From: Paenibacillaceae bacterium
GTDB taxonomy: Bacteria; Bacillota; Bacilli; Paenibacillales; Paenibacillaceae
NCBI GenBank assembly: GCA_900766135.1
Contig: CAAFUF010000032.1
Coordinates: forward strand, 1 to 64,000
Reading direction: 5' to 3'
DNA length: 64,000 nucleotides
This document shows, in pieces, positions 16,173 to 23,322 of the stretch. The notes beneath the pieces were generated by a model. It was not told the DNA's origin, did no database searches, and worked only from the letters and a program-made list of their open reading frames with translations. How positions within the stretch are numbered: the first letter of the stretch is position 1; every line of letters begins with the position of its first letter. The position numbers and the translations under genes were made by a program.

Positions 16173-16237
16173 CGCAAAAAAAAAAATGGGGCGCAAGCCA
16201 AACGGATTTTACTCCGTCGGCCTGCGCCCCTCTTTTC
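16173..16237. terminator. Strong bidirectional terminator ending the late operon
   Basis: GGGGCGCA and TGCGCCCC close a stem that also contains GACGGAG/CTCCGTC-like pairing. On the minus strand it is followed by more than ten T, and on the plus strand by TCTTTT. It separates the lysis genes from the ATPase module. Confidence 0.85.
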
Positions 16238-16268
16238 AATCGGTGCGTTCTTTTGCGCCCCTTTTACG

Positions 16269-16481
16269 TTATTCCTCCGTTTTATCTCCGCTCCCATTCC
16301 CGTCTGCGTAACTTTCCGCCAGCATATACGCAACACACGCACCCACCGCGCCAATCACGCCGGTCACCTGCAGTACCGCGTTATCATCCGCGCCAGCCGC
16401 CGCCAGGATTGACGTAGCGAGTGCGGCCACTAGCGCCCAAAACTTACGCGATGAGAGTTTCCGTTTCCAATCGATCTTCAT
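16269..16481 (-). CDS. Putative holin
   Basis: 70 residues: MKIDWKRKLSSRKFWALVAA, two hydrophobic helices around the small-residue segment LAAAGADDNAVLQVTGVIGA, and a charged C-terminal tail (GSGDKTEE). Length, charge pattern and position directly after the amidase fit a phage holin that permeabilises the membrane at lysis. ATG at 16481 is preferred (GGAGG 9 nt upstream). Last gene before the terminator. Confidence 0.7.
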   Translation of the reverse strand: MKIDWKRKLSSRKFWALVAALATSILAAAGADDNAVLQVTGVIGAVGACVAYMLAESYADGNGSGDKTEE

Positions 16482-16483
16482 CG

Positions 16484-17185
16484 TTATTTCGCCTCCGAAT
16501 TGATATATACCGTTTTCGTTTTCGCGTCCCACGTAACAGTTGCGCCAAGTGCCTCCGCAACAGCCCGCGCCGGTGTGTACGTTACTCCCTCGTCAACGAC
16601 ACCGTTCGCGACCCTCTTTCCGTTTACGATAACGTCGACTTTGATATCCTTATTCACGTCAGTCCCCGCCTTCTTTCCGTTCAATTCGTCGAGCCGTGCC
16701 TGGACCCGCGCTTTAAACGTCGCCCAGCCCGTCCACTTTCCGCCGTCATACATCAGGCGCGGACAGATTTTTCCGGACCAATCGTAATGTCGGCGCAAAC
16801 GATCTACGCCCCATCCGCGCTCCTTCAACATTTGCGCAACAAGTCCGGCCGCGTTATCGAGCGTCTTCGCGTAGTTCCCGCTCTCGCAAATCTCCACGCC
16901 GATTGACGATCGGTTGCCGGATTTTACGCCGCTACCATCGCCCGCGTGCCAGGCGTTTTCAGTCAGCGGAATACATTCGATTGCCTCGCGCTCATCAACT
17001 ACGATGTGAAACGAAGCCTGGCGCGTGTTCGACGGATTCGTCAGCCAAGCGCGCTCTCCGGCCGCGCTACTCGACGGATTGCCCGTATTGTGAATCGTAA
17101 TCGTCGTCGCGGACATTGCGTAACCCGGCCGCCGATTGTTCGCGGTCGTTCGCGGGATATGATCCTTTCGATAAACCAGCGCCAT
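16484..17185 (-). CDS. Endolysin: N-acetylmuramoyl-L-alanine amidase with copper-amine-oxidase-like domain
   Basis: 233 residues. The N-terminal Amidase_2 domain (about 1-150) has zinc ligands His32 (ITIHNTGN), the later His in RRHYDWSGKICP and the Cys of that motif, plus WHAGDG and SIGVEICESG. It cuts the bond between muramic acid and L-Ala in peptidoglycan. The C-terminal domain (about 175-233; VIVNGKRVANGVV, TYTPARAVAEALGATVTWD) is a copper amine oxidase-like stalk domain, common in Paenibacillus wall proteins and probably the wall-binding part. The longer upstream frame has no ribosome binding site. Confidence 0.88.
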   Translation of the reverse strand: MALVYRKDHIPRTTANNRRPGYAMSATTITIHNTGNPSSSAAGERAWLTNPSNTRQASFHIVVDEREAIECIPLTENAWHAGDGSGVKSGNRSSIGVEICESGNYAKTLDNAAGLVAQMLKERGWGVDRLRRHYDWSGKICPRLMYDGGKWTGWATFKARVQARLDELNGKKAGTDVNKDIKVDVIVNGKRVANGVVDEGVTYTPARAVAEALGATVTWDAKTKTVYINSEAK

Positions 17186-17187
17186 AT

Positions 17188-17415
17188 TTACGCCGCATCC
17201 TTTCCGTGAATGACCGTTTTGATATCGTGCACGTCCGCCGCGAGTCCATCGTACCGGTCCGCGAGTTGTTCGAAGCGCTCCGTCAAATTTTCGGACAGCT
17301 TCATAAGGCGGTCCTCGCGTGCCTTTGAATCGCGGAGCTGGTGGATAAATAGCGCAACAAAAAGGACCGCGAACGGCCCTTGCGTGATAAAGTATTTTAG
17401 GATTTCGGATTCCAT
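17188..17415 (-). CDS. BhlA/UviB-like holin or accessory lysis protein
   Basis: 75 residues: one N-terminal membrane helix (YFITQGPFAVLFVALFIHQL) then a charged coiled-coil (REDRLMKLSENLTERFEQLA). This is the layout of BhlA/UviB holin-like proteins that sit beside phage endolysins. Begins at the stop of the upstream gene and ends 2 nt before the amidase. Confidence 0.75.
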   Translation of the reverse strand: MESEILKYFITQGPFAVLFVALFIHQLRDSKAREDRLMKLSENLTERFEQLADRYDGLAADVHDIKTVIHGKDAA

Positions 17416-17615
17416 TATTCCGCGCCACCTTCCGTATCTTCCGCGTCATCAAGCGCGTGGAGAGCCTCCGCAATTTGGTCGTCGAGCTGACGCAGGATTT
17501 CCGCGCGGGCCTCCACGTCAGGGATCGCGGATAGGACTGCGGTAATGACCGCGGATAGCTCCGGGAGTGGTTGCGCAAGGTCTACGGTGCATTCGAGTAA
17601 TTGACGTACTTTCAT
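17415..17615 (-). CDS. Hypothetical acidic protein of the lysis cluster
   Basis: 66 residues, helical and strongly acidic at the C-terminus (HALDDAEDTEGGAE). GGAGG precedes the ATG. No family recognised. First gene after the internal terminator, so lysis-cluster transcription probably starts nearby or reads through. Confidence 0.5.
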   Translation of the reverse strand: MKVRQLLECTVDLAQPLPELSAVITAVLSAIPDVEARAEILRQLDDQIAEALHALDDAEDTEGGAE

Positions 17616-17638
17616 CGTGTTCCTCCGTTCTTAGGCGC

Positions 17639-17667
17639 AAAAAAGGCGCGACCATTACGGCCACGCC
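17639..17667 (-). terminator. Terminator after the secreted coiled-coil gene
   Basis: On the minus strand GGCGTGGCC - GTAAT - GGTCGCGCC followed by TTTTTT. Confidence 0.7.
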
Positions 17668-17684
17668 CTGCGCTGTGTATTCGG

Positions 17685-18230
17685 TTATTTATTCGCGTCG
17701 ATTTGCGCCTGTAGCTCCGCGATTTCTGCGTTGGCTGCGTCGATTTTCGCTTGTGTCTCCGCTAACTGCGCTTGATATTTCGCGAGTTCTGCGCTCAACG
17801 ATTTATAAGCATCTGAGGACTTTCGGTCGACACTTAGCTCGTCGTAAAGTGGATTTTCCATAAGCTGTTGAATTTTTTTATTTGTGTCGTCTATTGATGT
17901 CTGTGTTATCTGCTTTTCTGAGTTTAGCCCCTCAAGATTAGATTTGAGCTCGTTGATTCTGCCTTCCATTTTGATGTCTTCGTCCGTCTTTATCACCACT
18001 TTCTTTCCGGTAACACTCAGGTCAAACCCGGCGGCTTCGGTCAAGCTTCGAACAGGTACATATGTCGACCCGTTGACGACTATTGCATCGGAAATCATCT
18101 TCCCATTAACCTCTACGGAAAACAGACCTGATACCCTTGCCCCAATGAGTGAAGCGGCCTCCCCATAAACTGCCGTTGCACCGACGCACAGAAACAATAC
18201 AACCAGACCAGTTACTATTTTACTTTTCAC
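17685..18230 (-). CDS. Secreted protein with stalk domain and coiled coil (possible phage moron)
   Basis: 181 residues. Signal peptide (about 1-26; VLFLCVGATAVYGEA), a copper amine oxidase-like domain (about 37-85; VEVNGKMISDAIVVNGSTYV, VPVRSLTEAAGFDL), then a coiled coil rich in Lys, Gln, Ala and Glu to the end. The domain matches the endolysin tail in type. It has its own weak promoter with a palindrome and its own terminator, so it may be expressed in the lysogen and alter the host surface. GTG start with GGAGGGG upstream. Confidence 0.7.
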   Translation of the reverse strand: MKSKIVTGLVVLFLCVGATAVYGEAASLIGARVSGLFSVEVNGKMISDAIVVNGSTYVPVRSLTEAAGFDLSVTGKKVVIKTDEDIKMEGRINELKSNLEGLNSEKQITQTSIDDTNKKIQQLMENPLYDELSVDRKSSDAYKSLSAELAKYQAQLAETQAKIDAANAEIAELQAQIDANK

Positions 18231-18248
18231 CGCAACCCCTCCAAAATT

Positions 18249-18264
18249 TACTATACTTATAGTA
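18249..18264. promoter_or_regulatory. 16-bp palindrome over the secreted-protein promoter
   Basis: TACTATACTTATAGTA is a perfect inverted repeat. It overlaps a possible minus-strand promoter: TTGAAA (18290-18285), 18 nt, GATACT (18266-18261). Thirteen bases (TACTATACTTATA) also occur upstream of host trhO (1204-1216), so a host regulator may act here. Confidence 0.45.
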
Positions 18265-18296
18265 TCGGATATCCGCGGCTAAAGTTTCAACTATTT

Positions 18297-20312
18297 TTAC
18301 GCGATATTCACTTGCGCGAGCAAATCTCCGTTTTTACTAAACATTTTCAGATTTTTAGTTGTCGAGTCATAGGCAAGGTTGTACCCTGCCTCGGAAGTGT
18401 TGGCCTTGCTTGCAATCTGACTACTTAGGGAGCTCAACTGTGATGAGAGTCCGGACACCGAGCTTACGCTTAATCCACTAACAGACCCACCCGAGAAACT
18501 AACATTGCCTTGAATCGTAATCGATCCTCCGAGCGCGGCTAAAATCATACTAGACATCGAAACAATACTGAAAATAGCTCCGGTGCCATTAATGTATCCA
18601 TCACTGCCAAAGCTGATTGCATTCATTCCATACGTATTATTTTGTGATATGGATATGCGATTGGCTCCGGTACTATCGTATACGCGCCAACCCGTCGCAT
18701 CCATCTCTACGCGCGCCCCGCTCGCCGCCGTCCGAATCAATCCGCCGGTAATCGTCGAGCTGACCATCGTACTATTTTCGATCTGACCGGTAAGTGTAAT
18801 CGACCGCGCAACGACGTCCCCGTTCATATACACGCGAAATGGCGCGGAGCTAAACGTTGCGTGTCCGGCCGCGATCCCGTTCGTATTGACTTGCGTCACG
18901 TTATTCCCGGAGCCGATCAGCAGCGACACGAAATTACCGAGCTGGCCGACGATTCTCTCCGCGACCACCCCGTTAGCTGTTATCGCCGCCCGCGCGGTAT
19001 TACCGCCGTCCGTTGTCAGCACGATACCATTCGCGGTTAGTACGACCTGGTTCGCGGCGTTCGTCTTATCTTCGAGAATGATTCCGCGCGTATCGTATTT
19101 GACTTCGGATTTCGAGTTGTTGACGTCGGTCACCGCTTGCCGCGCGAAAGCCTCGAACACTTCCGTCCGGACCGTTCCGCCGCTTACAATATCGTAGACA
19201 ATGCGCTTGGCCCGGTCGAGATCCGCCAGAATGTCCGCATAGTCGCGCCCCATCACGTTTGCGACCGTTACCTGCGTGTGTTTGTCGCGGTCAAACGGAT
19301 ACTCCGTAATCTCCGTGATCCGCGCGGTAATATTCGGCATCTCCATTTCGGGATCGACGCAATAAACAGTATCGCCGAGGCCGGGCCGCGTTTCGCTATC
19401 GTCAATCTTAAAAATGTCCGCAGCGTCTACGCTAATTTCGAGCGCCAGCACTTCGTTCTCCGCGAGGGCCTTGCGCGCCTGACGCAGTAATTCGTCGACC
19501 GACGTGATATTCTGGTCGATAATCTCCGCGTCATAAAACGGAGTGTCCGGCGTGGCCCAGGCGGCCGCGTATTGCGAAACGAGATAATTGACCGCAAGCT
19601 TACCGTCAACAATCGCGCCGGGAATCGCAGAGAGTCGCGCCTGTTCATCCGCGGTCAATATCGTGGCCGGCTGGCCGATCCACGTTAATCCGTCTTTCAT
19701 TTGCGCGAACAGGCGCGTGGTCAGCGCCGAACCATCGTCCTTAAACGCGGAGCTAATTACGTTTTTGCCGATGCGGTATTGGTGGCCGGAGTCTGTTCCG
19801 ATGCGCTTGCGCAAATGGATCGTAAAGTTGTCCGCCTCGACCTCCGCGCCATACATTTTGATAACGTCATTGAGCGCGGCCAAACAGTTCGTGCGGCCCC
19901 AATCCTTGACGTCGTACAGCGGGAACGTGTCGTGAATTACGAACGTGTAGCGCCCTCCGGTAGCGGCGCTTATCTTATCGGTGAGTTGCGCGATATGCGT
20001 TCCGTACGATTCTTTGATATACGAGGCGTACGGTACTTTGAAATCCGCGAGTTTGAACATAACGTGCGAACACGAAATTTCCGCGACCAGCCGACGGCCG
20101 TCCCGTTTGCGTTGGCGCGAGTTGATTACGTAATATTGGCCGCGCTCGTCCATAACGTGGCCCTTTAGCGCGATCAAATCGTAGTCGGCCGACGTCATAG
20201 GCACCGCGAAAGTAAGCACGTCGTCCGAATTGATGCGGCGCGTGCGCTTAATTTCGTAGGCTTGCGGGAGGACTCCGATTGGCGTGCGTGCCTTATCGAA
20301 TATGCGTAAGAT
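18297..20312 (-). CDS. Phage tail tip protein, ATC start codon
   Basis: 671 residues from the proposed start. The N-terminus reads (M)LRIFDKARTPIGVLPQAYEI, typical of siphovirus tail tip/endopeptidase-tail proteins, followed by a beta-rich receptor-proximal region (to about 340), a helical linker, and a C-terminal section with glycine- and serine-rich repeats (SVSGLSSQLSSLSSQIASK). The reading frame continues 31 codons upstream of the first ATG/GTG/TTG (20219). AGGAGG lies 9 nt before ATC at 20312, so ATC is the likely initiator. It follows XkdX and precedes the lysis region. Confidence 0.8.
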   Translation of the reverse strand: MLRIFDKARTPIGVLPQAYEIKRTRRINSDDVLTFAVPMTSADYDLIALKGHVMDERGQYYVINSRQRKRDGRRLVAEISCSHVMFKLADFKVPYASYIKESYGTHIAQLTDKISAATGGRYTFVIHDTFPLYDVKDWGRTNCLAALNDVIKMYGAEVEADNFTIHLRKRIGTDSGHQYRIGKNVISSAFKDDGSALTTRLFAQMKDGLTWIGQPATILTADEQARLSAIPGAIVDGKLAVNYLVSQYAAAWATPDTPFYDAEIIDQNITSVDELLRQARKALAENEVLALEISVDAADIFKIDDSETRPGLGDTVYCVDPEMEMPNITARITEITEYPFDRDKHTQVTVANVMGRDYADILADLDRAKRIVYDIVSGGTVRTEVFEAFARQAVTDVNNSKSEVKYDTRGIILEDKTNAANQVVLTANGIVLTTDGGNTARAAITANGVVAERIVGQLGNFVSLLIGSGNNVTQVNTNGIAAGHATFSSAPFRVYMNGDVVARSITLTGQIENSTMVSSTITGGLIRTAASGARVEMDATGWRVYDSTGANRISISQNNTYGMNAISFGSDGYINGTGAIFSIVSMSSMILAALGGSITIQGNVSFSGGSVSGLSVSSVSGLSSQLSSLSSQIASKANTSEAGYNLAYDSTTKNLKMFSKNGDLLAQVNIA

Positions 20313-20343
20313 TGCGTATCACCTCCTGCACAGTTTCTTCCGA

Positions 20344-20496
20344 TCATTCTGCCGGATAATCTAACCCAGTGATGATTTTGTATTCGTCCGCTGTGATCTC
20401 ACCGAGTTTTACGTAAAGCTGGAGCTGCGTTTCCGTTTCCCACTTATGCGCATAAAAATACTGGTGTTTGTCAAGCGGAGAGTTAAACATTAGCAT
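20344..20496 (-). CDS. XkdX family protein
   Basis: 50 residues: MLMFNSPLDKHQYFYAHKWE at the N-terminus, then the XkdX-type LYVKLGEITADEYKIITG ending LDYPAE. AAAGGAGG precedes the ATG. It overlaps the upstream gene by 14 nt. XkdX proteins occur between tail fibre and lysis genes in many Bacillus phages; role unknown. Confidence 0.75.
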   Translation of the reverse strand: MLMFNSPLDKHQYFYAHKWETETQLQLYVKLGEITADEYKIITGLDYPAE

Positions 20497-20899
20497 CTGT
20501 ACCTCCTTTTGTCGCCAATACTTGCAGTTGTAGCGAGCTTAGCAATGATCCGAGTATTTGGTTTTGTTGTGCTAGTTCCGCGATTTCGGACTTTTTCTTG
20601 TTCATTTCGACCGTTAACGCCGCGACTTGGCGTTTTAGATCCAGGACAGCTAAATCCATCTTAACGTGCTCCATGCCAAGTACGGTTACATCCGATAACT
20701 CCGTTTCTGGCGGCCCTTCGATTTCCGACTTGAGCGATTCGTCCAGTATCAAAAACCCATCTTGCAGTCGGTAGTAACCGGCATTTACGCCCGGCGGCAA
20801 CTCGGCCTCTTGCAAAGTTACTTTCACATAACCATCGTGCGGATACTCGATAACATCCCGGACGATATCTCCATCCAGTAAAAAGTAAAAGTCTTTCAT
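20483..20899 (-). CDS. Tail-associated coiled-coil protein
   Basis: 138 residues: a beta-rich N-terminal part (DFYFLLDGDIVRDVIEYPHD) and a C-terminal coiled coil (MDLAVLDLKRQVAALTVEMN). Not recognised beyond this; similar two-part proteins lie beside XkdX in related phages and may aid fibre assembly. Confidence 0.55.
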   Translation of the reverse strand: MKDFYFLLDGDIVRDVIEYPHDGYVKVTLQEAELPPGVNAGYYRLQDGFLILDESLKSEIEGPPETELSDVTVLGMEHVKMDLAVLDLKRQVAALTVEMNKKKSEIAELAQQNQILGSLLSSLQLQVLATKGGTDANV

Positions 20900-20910
20900 T
20901 TCTACCCTCC

Positions 20911-22518
20911 TTAATGGTGAGTGATTACAACCGTTTTTTCATCTCCTGTTGTTCCACTCTCTTTTGCGTACCCAATCTTAATACCATTTTTCCAGTCTCC
21001 ACTACTAATGCTTTTATATGCCTGTAGTTTATTTTTGTAGATTGTTGCATATGGGGTTGTAGCGTGAGCAATAGCAAGATACGACCCATCTTGACTAAAT
21101 GCGGCTCCGAACCCCGTACCTGTTGGTAATGTTGATGGATTATCTAATTTAGTAAACGTATCCCCACTACGTTTGTAGATTGTGACATAGGGAGATGCTT
21201 GGTGAGCAATAGCAAGATAGGACCCATCTTGACTAAATGCGGCTCCGCGCCCCGTACCTGTTGGTAATGCTGTTGGGTTAGCTAATTTAGTAAACGTATC
21301 CCCACTACGTTTGTAGATTGTGACATAGGGAGATGTATCATGAGCAATAGCAAGATAGGTCCCGTCTGGACTAAACGCGGCTCCGTACCCTGTGTTTGGC
21401 GGTAAGTTTGCTGGGTCAGGTAATTTATTCATTCGCATCACTGCATAAACTGGGTCATAGGGGTTAATATCGTCAGCAAATTCTAATGTTTCTTCTGTTT
21501 GCCCGTTGACTTCCTCACCCCCTCCCGATCCGCTATCTGCTAAAAAATCCGTACCAACCAATCTAAAGGTGTACGGTTTGCCTGCGACTAGTTTACCTGC
21601 GCCATATGGAGAGCCTTTTTGATCTTTAAGTGTTACAGCCCCAAGTCCGTTTATCTCCAACGTTGGCTCATCGCCGCAGTCAATATGCGGTACGATCGTA
21701 ATGCCTAAGCCTTCCGGCAAATTCACTGGCGCCGGGTCTAATGCGACGGTATACGCGGTACTTGTACCGCTTGTTACCGCAAAAGCTGGTTGCCGCACGT
21801 AATCCGCTTCATGCGTAGTAACTTCGTCATCCAACTGCTTGACCGTTTTGGTGTTTCCCACGCCAGCCAACGCATCGACTTTAGCCTGAGCTCCTTCCGG
21901 AGTCTCTGCGCCAATGCTTGCTGGCGTCAACGAATTGAAATCGTCGATCAACGCGGAAAGAGCCGGAATCGGGTCGCTACCGTCCGGATCGTGCGACGGA
22001 CCGTGCGGTCCAGGCGTTGCGTCCCCGGTCGCCGTTAACGTTACTGTCTTCGTTGCCGGGTTCGTTGTTACCGCGATACCCGTCCCGCCCACGATCGTCA
22101 GCGTATCGGATTCGGACGCGGCCACCACGTTATTCACCTGCGCAAATGCGTTTTGGTTCGGTTGCGCACCCGCCTCAATTCCGTCAAGTTTGTCGCGGTC
22201 AGCCTCCGACAAGTGTACGTCCGCGTCGTCAATATGGTTGTCGAGCGCATCCTGCACCGCATCGACTTCCGCTTTTCGCGCAATATCGTCCGCAGCGGCA
22301 GGCGCAGCCACCTTCGCGCGGCCCTCCGAATCACGCTGCATAATCGCGCCAGGCGTTGCCGCCGCTGTTGACCCGTGCGCCGTTTGCGCCGCAATATGTG
22401 CATTGATCGAAGAATCGTGCGCGTCCAACTCCGTCTTGATGTCCGCGTAGTTATCGTTATGCCGCGTCAGATTCGCTAAATCAAGTTCCTTCGTTATTGT
22501 CCGTGGATTAAACGCCAT
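20911..22518 (-). CDS. Tail fibre with WD40-like tandem repeats
   Basis: 535 residues. The N-terminal half resembles siphovirus fibre proteins (helical start, AHIAAQTAHGSTAAATPG, GPHGPSHDPDGSDPIPALSA). The C-terminal part holds three repeats of 46 residues (GAAFSQDGSYLAIAHQASPY then VTIYKRSGDTFTKL) encoded by 138-bp DNA repeats at about 21068-21430. The repeats are propeller-blade-like and probably form the receptor-binding tip. The ATG at 22518 is preferred over 22527 because of spacing from GGAGGGG. Confidence 0.7.
   Translation of the reverse strand: MAFNPRTITKELDLANLTRHNDNYADIKTELDAHDSSINAHIAAQTAHGSTAAATPGAIMQRDSEGRAKVAAPAAADDIARKAEVDAVQDALDNHIDDADVHLSEADRDKLDGIEAGAQPNQNAFAQVNNVVAASESDTLTIVGGTGIAVTTNPATKTVTLTATGDATPGPHGPSHDPDGSDPIPALSALIDDFNSLTPASIGAETPEGAQAKVDALAGVGNTKTVKQLDDEVTTHEADYVRQPAFAVTSGTSTAYTVALDPAPVNLPEGLGITIVPHIDCGDEPTLEINGLGAVTLKDQKGSPYGAGKLVAGKPYTFRLVGTDFLADSGSGGGEEVNGQTEETLEFADDINPYDPVYAVMRMNKLPDPANLPPNTGYGAAFSPDGTYLAIAHDTSPYVTIYKRSGDTFTKLANPTALPTGTGRGAAFSQDGSYLAIAHQASPYVTIYKRSGDTFTKLDNPSTLPTGTGFGAAFSQDGSYLAIAHATTPYATIYKNKLQAYKSISSGDWKNGIKIGYAKESGTTGDEKTVVITHH
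21068..21430. repeat. Three tandem 138-bp repeats within the tail fibre gene
   Basis: GCAATAGCAAGATA recurs at 21068, 21206 and 21344. Copies one and two are nearly identical; the third has diverged. The period is a multiple of three, so copy number can change without breaking the frame. Confidence 0.85.
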
Positions 22519-22536
22519 TCGCGCCATCCCCTCCGT

Positions 22537-23322
22537 TTAGTAGAGATATTTATACCGAAAAATAAACGCCAAGCTCAGGTCGATTCCCGCGCCGCCGACC
22601 GTAAACGTCGTATTTCCGGGCTTTAACGTAAAAAAGACGCCATTACTCGCGGCGTAGGCGTTGGCTCCGTTCTTCTTAACGCTGTATTTCTCGCAATCGA
22701 TTATCCATACGTCCGATGCCGCACTCGTTCCCGTCAATGTCAACGTATTGACTCCGTCCGAAAGCGTCAGGTTCGTAAACGCGCCGGCTATTTTGATGAC
22801 CGGACGCTGCGGCAGCGTTCCCTCATTGCGTACAACCATCGCGCCGGGCTCGCTGAAAAATTGCGAATAGTCCGAGTATACGTAACCTTGACCGTATTCG
22901 AGCCCCTGTCCGTATTCAATGACGGATGTGTCGCGCAAGCTCTGCGGCCAGGGATCGTTCATCTTCAACGGAAGATCAATCGTCCGGCTGCCGGTCCCTT
23001 GCACGGAGAGCGTCCCGCTATAAACGACCGGGTATCGCTTGCCGGGAATGTCCGCGAACTCAACGTAAATCTGCGGCCCGTGGACGCTCATCATACCGGC
23101 GAGCTGCGCAAGTGCCGCGTGGTAATCGTCCGCGAAGCAGTAGAGCGTCACGTTAATTACGCGTGGTCCAAACGTTGAGCCGAAGTCGATAACGCCGTCC
23201 TGCCCCGCGAGTTTGACCGTATTGTCTTCCGTTTCCGGGAGGACCGGGAGGCTCCGCTCGGTTAAAGCGAAGCCGATGTCCGTGATATCCACATCGTTAA
23301 TTTTCATGCCCCATTCAGCCAT
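22537..23322 (-). CDS. Distal tail protein (Dit)
   Basis: 261 residues. N-terminal Sipho_tail pattern (MKINDVDITDIGFALTERSL, GVIDFGSTFGPRVINVTL) forms the hexameric ring that joins tail tube to baseplate; the C-terminal galectin-like part follows (GTLPQRPVIKIAGAF). It lies between tape measure and fibre in the standard siphovirus order. Overlaps the tape measure stop by 8 nt. Confidence 0.8.
   Translation of the reverse strand: MAEWGMKINDVDITDIGFALTERSLPVLPETEDNTVKLAGQDGVIDFGSTFGPRVINVTLYCFADDYHAALAQLAGMMSVHGPQIYVEFADIPGKRYPVVYSGTLSVQGTGSRTIDLPLKMNDPWPQSLRDTSVIEYGQGLEYGQGYVYSDYSQFFSEPGAMVVRNEGTLPQRPVIKIAGAFTNLTLSDGVNTLTLTGTSAASDVWIIDCEKYSVKKNGANAYAASNGVFFTLKPGNTTFTVGGAGIDLSLAFIFRYKYLY

Noticed and set aside
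17186..17578. N-terminal extension of the endolysin frame
   Set aside because: It overlaps two well-supported small genes, is arginine-rich shadow sequence, and the amidase domain begins right after the ATG at 17185.
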